Positions 6,411-9,395 of a stretch of DNA of 9,395 nt are shown one piece after another. The DNA comes from Trueperaceae bacterium. GTDB lineage: Bacteria; Deinococcota; Deinococci; Deinococcales; Trueperaceae. The translations under genes were made by a program, and so were the position numbers. The DNA is taken from positions 1 through 9,395 of the forward strand of contig JARGGE010000082.1 of the NCBI GenBank assembly GCA_029210865.1, read 5' to 3'. Each line of letters begins with the position of its first letter. Position 1 is the first letter of the stretch. The notes under the pieces were generated by a model that did not search any database, had not been told where the DNA came from, and was given only the letters and a program-made list of their open reading frames with translations.

Positions 6411-6416
6411 CCCGCC

Positions 6417-7415
6417 ATGCTCGGCGAACCCCCCCGCCCCGTCCGCGTCGGCGTCCTCGGCGCCGGCACCGTCGGCGCCGCGCTCCTGCGCCTGATGGCC
6501 CGCCACCCGCACCTCGAAGCCACCGCCGCGCTCGTCCGCGACCCCGATCGGCCCCGCGACCTCGGGCCGCGACCGGTCCGGGTGACCACCGATCCCGACG
6601 TGGTGCTCGACGGCGCCGACGTCGTCGTCGAGCTCCTCGGGGGCGTCGACCGCCCCACGGAGCTGATGGCCGCGGCGGCCGCTCGCGGCGCCCGGCTGGT
6701 GACCGCGAACAAGGCGGCCCTCGCGGAGCGCTGGGACGTGTGGGGCCCGTGGGTCCGTGCCGGTCGGGTCGGTCTCGAGGCCGCCGTCATGGCCGGGACC
6801 CCCGTGGTGGGACCGCTCGCGGGCGCGCTCCGCGGTTCGCGGCTGCGTTCGCTCGAGGCCCTCCTCAACGGCACCTGCGGGTACCTGATCGGCCGCCTCG
6901 AGGCGGGCGTCGCCTTCGACGACGCGGTCGCCGAGGCGCAGCGGCTCGGCTACGCGGAGGCGGACCCGGCGCTCGACGTCGACGGCATCGACGCGGCCCA
7001 CAAGCTCACCGTGATCGCGCGCCTGTGCGCCGATCCGGACCTCGCCTGGAGCGACGTGCGCCCCACCGTGCGCGGGGTGCGCGGCCTGACGCCCGACGCG
7101 GTCCGGGCCGAGGTGGCCGCCGGTCGGCGCGTGCGCCTCGTCGCCGCGCTCGAGCCCGACGGCGCCGGCGGTTGGCGCACGTCGGTCGAACCGCGCAGCG
7201 TCCCGGCCGACCACCCGCTGGCGCTGCTCGGCGACGGCCGCGGGGCGCTCGTGTACCGCGGCGACGCCGTCGGCGAGGTCTGGATCGCGGGCCCCGGCGC
7301 CGGGGCCGAGGCCACCGCGAGCGCGGTCCTCGGTGACGTGCTCGACGCAGCGGCGGGACGGCCGGGGCCGACGCCGATCGCGGAGCGGGTGTGGTCCGCG
7401 ACGACACCCTCGTGA
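6417..7415 (+). CDS. hom: Homoserine dehydrogenase, short form without ACT domain
   Basis: The product has 332 residues. It reduces aspartate-4-semialdehyde to homoserine with NAD(P)H, at the branch point to threonine and methionine. The Rossmann nucleotide-binding loop is GAGTVG (15-20), followed by VELLGG (71-76) and TANKAAL (96-102, with K99). The substrate domain shows LNGTCGYL (150-157) and GYAEADPALDVDGIDAAHK (178-196), with E181, D192 and K196 matching the catalytic and substrate-binding Glu, Asp and Lys of the family. Many bacterial enzymes carry a further C-terminal ACT domain of about 80-100 residues for threonine feedback; this one ends shortly after the catalytic fold, so direct inhibition through an ACT domain is not expected. 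The ATG at 6417 is supported by the -10 box just upstream. The stop overlaps the thrC start (GTGA). Confidence 0.95.
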   Translation: MLGEPPRPVRVGVLGAGTVGAALLRLMARHPHLEATAALVRDPDRPRDLGPRPVRVTTDPDVVLDGADVVVELLGGVDRPTELMAAAAARGARLVTANKAALAERWDVWGPWVRAGRVGLEAAVMAGTPVVGPLAGALRGSRLRSLEALLNGTCGYLIGRLEAGVAFDDAVAEAQRLGYAEADPALDVDGIDAAHKLTVIARLCADPDLAWSDVRPTVRGVRGLTPDAVRAEVAAGRRVRLVAALEPDGAGGWRTSVEPRSVPADHPLALLGDGRGALVYRGDAVGEVWIAGPGAGAEATASAVLGDVLDAAAGRPGPTPIAERVWSATTPS

Positions 7416-8740
7416 GCACCCCGTCCACGCGGCCGCCGCGCTTCGTCAGCACGCGCGCGCCGGCCGGCGACCGCGTCGACCTGGCGACGGCGCTGCGCCG
7501 TGGGCTGGCGCCGGACGGTGGCCTCTACGTGCCGGAGCGGGTGCCCCCGATCGACCCCGCGTGGCGCGAGGCGCCGTCGTTGGCGGCCGCGGCCGCGGCG
7601 GTCCTGCGACCCTTCCTACCGCTCTCGGACGCCGACGCCTGGCTCGCCGACGTCGACGCGGCGCTCGACTTCCCGGTGCCGCTGCGCCGCTTGGACGACG
7701 CGACGTGGCTCCTGGAGCTGTTCCACGGGCCGACCCGCGCCTTCAAGGACGTCGCGGCGCGCGTCCTCGGCCGCTGGTGGGGGCGCCTCCTAGCGACCGA
7801 GGGCGGGCGTGCGGTCGTCCTCGTGGCCACGTCGGGCGACACGGGCGGGGCGGTCGTGGACGGCATGGCGGGCATCCCGGGGCTCGACGTGGTGGTGCTC
7901 TTCCCGGACCGGGGCGTCAGCCCGATCCAGCGCGCCCAGCTCACCGCGGTGCGGCCGCGGGTGCACGCCTTCGCGGTCGCCGGGGCCTTCGACGACGCGC
8001 AGCGGCTCGTCAAGGAGGCCTTCCGCGATCCCGAGCTCGCGGACGTGCCGCTGACCAGCGCGAACAGCATCAACCTCGGCCGCTGGCTGCCGCAAGCGTC
8101 CTTCCACGTCTGGGGGTTGGCGCAGCTGGCGCGGGCCGGGGTCGACCCTGCGGAGGCGGTGGTGGTGGTGCCCTCGGGCAACCTCGGCGACCTGGTCGCC
8201 GGGCTCTACGCCGCCGCTATGGGGGCGGCGCCCGCGGGCTTCGTCGCGGCCCACAACGCGAACGCCTACCTCGTCGAGCGTCTCGCCGGGCTCCGGGCGC
8301 CGTACGCCTTCCCGGCGACGGTCGCGACCGCGTCGAACGCGATGGACGTGGGGGCGCCCTCGAACTTCGAGCGCCTCGAAAAGCTCTGGGGCGACGCCAC
8401 GCCGGTCCCCCTGCGGGCGGAACGCGTCGACGACGAGGCGACCCTCGCACGGATGGCGCTTACCTGGCGCGAGGCGGGCGTGCTGGTGTGCCCCCACACC
8501 GCCGTGGGGCTCGAGGCGGCTGCCCGGGACCGCGCGGCGCGCGGCGACGACGCCGCGCGCCTGGTGCTGGCCACCGCCCATCCGGCGAAGTTCCCGGAGG
8601 TCGTCGCCCGCGCGCTCCCCGGGGTGGTGGCTCACGACGAGCAGCTCGAGCGCTGGCGCGACGCGCCGAAGCGCGAGCGCCCGTTGGCGCCGACGCTCGA
8701 CGCGCTGCGCGTCGCGCTGCGCGAGGCGCTGCCGGACTGA
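7412..8740 (+). CDS. thrC: Threonine synthase
   Basis: The product has 442 residues from the GTG at 7412. It is a PLP enzyme converting O-phosphohomoserine to threonine and phosphate. The N-terminus has the family signature FVSTR (11-15) and LRRGLAPDGGLYVPE (28-42). The PLP lysine K112 lies in GPTRAFKD (106-113). Further motifs are ATSGDTGGAV (139-148), FPDRGVSPIQ (164-173), NSINLGRWLPQ (218-228), the phosphate loop PSGNLGD (254-260) and PSNFERL (316-322). This is the ThrC type with the N-terminal threonine-synthase domain (E. coli/yeast-like), not the shorter SAM-type. The GTG at 7412 overlaps the homoserine dehydrogenase stop as GTGA, a typical coupled start. An in-frame GTG at 7391, with GGAG 5 bases ahead of it, would add seven residues and cannot be excluded. 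Homoserine kinase is absent from this operon. Confidence 0.95.
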   Translation: MSTPSTRPPRFVSTRAPAGDRVDLATALRRGLAPDGGLYVPERVPPIDPAWREAPSLAAAAAAVLRPFLPLSDADAWLADVDAALDFPVPLRRLDDATWLLELFHGPTRAFKDVAARVLGRWWGRLLATEGGRAVVLVATSGDTGGAVVDGMAGIPGLDVVVLFPDRGVSPIQRAQLTAVRPRVHAFAVAGAFDDAQRLVKEAFRDPELADVPLTSANSINLGRWLPQASFHVWGLAQLARAGVDPAEAVVVVPSGNLGDLVAGLYAAAMGAAPAGFVAAHNANAYLVERLAGLRAPYAFPATVATASNAMDVGAPSNFERLEKLWGDATPVPLRAERVDDEATLARMALTWREAGVLVCPHTAVGLEAAARDRAARGDDAARLVLATAHPAKFPEVVARALPGVVAHDEQLERWRDAPKRERPLAPTLDALRVALREALPD

Positions 8741-8792
8741 GCAGCTGTCTTGCTTGTCAAGCGGGGATCGGGCGTCGGCGCCCGCGTGCTCA
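8738..8792. terminator. Convergent terminator region between thrC and the MBL gene
   Basis: A perfect 6-bp stem CGGGCG (8769-8774)/CGCCCG (8779-8784) with a 4-base loop is the strongest hairpin. GCTT-GTC-AAGC (8752-8762) is a smaller one nearby. Both genes end in TGAGCA on their own strand, so 8738-8743 and 8787-8792 are also complementary and could close the whole region. It could stop transcription from either side, although neither side has a T-tract. Confidence 0.5.
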
Positions 8793-9395
8793 GCTGCCGG
8801 CGCGTCGCGCGTACGGGCCGCGCTCGTCGGCGCCGACGTGGTCGACCCGCGTCTCGTGCATGAGCTTGCGCAGGTGGGCGAGCAGCGAGCGGTCGGCGAA
8901 CGCGGCGACGGCGGGGTCGAGGTCGCCGTAGATGGCGACGTGCAGCTCGGCGAGCGTCCGCGGTCCCGCCGCCAGCTCGGTCCAGACCTGCGCCTCGCGC
9001 GCCAGCCGGTGCCGCCGTGCCTCGTCGAGGACCGCGCCGGCGTCGTGGCGCACGGGGCCGTGACCGGGGGCGACCGCGTCGGGGGCGCGGGCGGCGGCGC
9101 GCGTCAGGCTGTCGAGGTACGCGGCGACGTCGCCGTCGGGGGTGCCGACCCAGATCGAGCCGCGGCCGGCGACCAGGTCGCCGGCCACGAGCGTCCGCGA
9201 CGCGCCGTCGTCGACGAGGAAGGCCAGGTGGTCGGGGGCGTGGCCGGGGGTGGCGAGGGCCTCGACGACGCTGCCGCCGGCCATCAGCCGGCGCCCGTCC
9301 TGGAGCGGCCGCAGCGGGAGGTCGGCGGGGAGCTGCGGCAGCGCGAGCGGATGCGCGAACACCGCGTCGAGCCGCCAGCGCGCGACGACCGCGGC
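8790..9395 (-). CDS. Metallo-beta-lactamase-fold hydrolase, LACTB2-like (5' end outside window)
   Basis: The frame is open to the right edge, so the N-terminus and the HxHxDH metal motif lie beyond base 9395; about 201 codons are visible. Recognisable parts are ATPGHAPDHLAFLV (metal His in PGH), TLVAGDLV (bridging Asp in GD), DLVAGRGSIWVGTPDGDVAAYLDSL, and APGHGPV (third metal His). The last ~75 residues form a winged-helix-like tail (RLAREAQVWTEL to SLLAHLRKLMHETRV), as in LACTB2 proteins, where this domain caps the active site. Human LACTB2 is a single-strand RNA endonuclease; bacterial relatives are mostly uncharacterised, so an RNase or a hydrolase role are both possible. The GTG at 9360-9362 is internal and is not taken as the start. 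The gene converges on thrC. Confidence 0.85.
   Translation of the reverse strand, partial: AAVVARWRLDAVFAHPLALPQLPADLPLRPLQDGRRLMAGGSVVEALATPGHAPDHLAFLVDDGASRTLVAGDLVAGRGSIWVGTPDGDVAAYLDSLTRAAARAPDAVAPGHGPVRHDAGAVLDEARRHRLAREAQVWTELAAGPRTLAELHVAIYGDLDPAVAAFADRSLLAHLRKLMHETRVDHVGADERGPYARRAGS

Noticed and set aside
6417..7214. Extension of the ychF frame upstream of 6311 into the homoserine dehydrogenase region
   Set aside because: YchF starts at the invariant MFGIGIVGLPNVGKS with a good ribosome binding site. The extension is antisense to a real gene and has no family resemblance.
7391..7411. Alternative upstream GTG start for threonine synthase
   Set aside because: It adds seven residues with no family match. 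The GTGA overlap at 7412 is the more usual coupled start, though the upstream GGAG means the alternative is not ruled out.
8754..8760. A perfect TTGACA on the minus strand (complement of 8755-8760) resembling a -35 box
   Set aside because: No -10 hexamer lies 16-18 bases downstream and there is no minus-strand gene there. It is part of the small GCTT-GTC-AAGC hairpin and is best explained by chance.
1..9395. CRISPR arrays, insertion sequences, tRNA or rRNA genes, phage or defence genes
   Set aside because: Reading both strands, I found no spaced direct repeats, transposase motifs, cloverleaf-type sequence or rRNA signatures. All long intervals are filled by housekeeping genes, and no gap exceeds about 110 bases.

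Overview
The window comes from a very GC-rich bacterium. It encodes a diderm outer-membrane assembly protein (Omp85/BamA type) next to a Gram-positive-style divIVA-yggS pair. Three genes have a TAnnnT -10 hexamer ending only 6-7 bases before the start codon, which is the leaderless promoter arrangement common in Deinococcota. Together these suggest a Deinococcota member, perhaps Trueperaceae-like; this placement is inferred from gene content and promoter style, not proven.

Layout. At the left edge (1-261, +) is the 3' end of a gene that reads as a hybrid: its first ~50 residues are the middle of pseudouridine-5'-phosphate glycosidase (PsuG), and its last ~38 are the C-terminus of the iron-sulfur scaffold SufU. 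Converging on it is a tight three-gene minus-strand operon: a purine nucleoside phosphorylase family protein (2369-1479), the PLP-binding protein YggS (1475-798) and a DivIVA-domain protein (807-289). A 103-base divergent promoter region separates this operon from an 881-residue BamA/Omp85 protein (2473-5118, +). Its end converges on the GTPase YchF (6311-5226, -) across a 107-base region with two hairpins and a 16-base tandem duplication. A second divergent promoter region (6312-6416) drives ychF leftward and a threonine operon rightward: homoserine dehydrogenase (6417-7415), then threonine synthase (7412-8740) overlapping it by 4 bases. The right edge is a minus-strand metallo-beta-lactamase-fold protein of the LACTB2-like group, cut by the window end.

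How they work together. Homoserine dehydrogenase and threonine synthase are two of the last three steps to threonine; homoserine kinase is not here. The phosphorylase, YggS and DivIVA would be co-transcribed and link purine salvage, PLP homeostasis and polar growth or division. BamA and YchF are stand-alone housekeeping genes. I see no mobile element, CRISPR array, RNA gene or defence system. Most of the window is ordinary core genome. The points worth attention are the PsuG-SufU hybrid, the altered base-recognition residues of the phosphorylase, and the repeated leaderless promoter layout.
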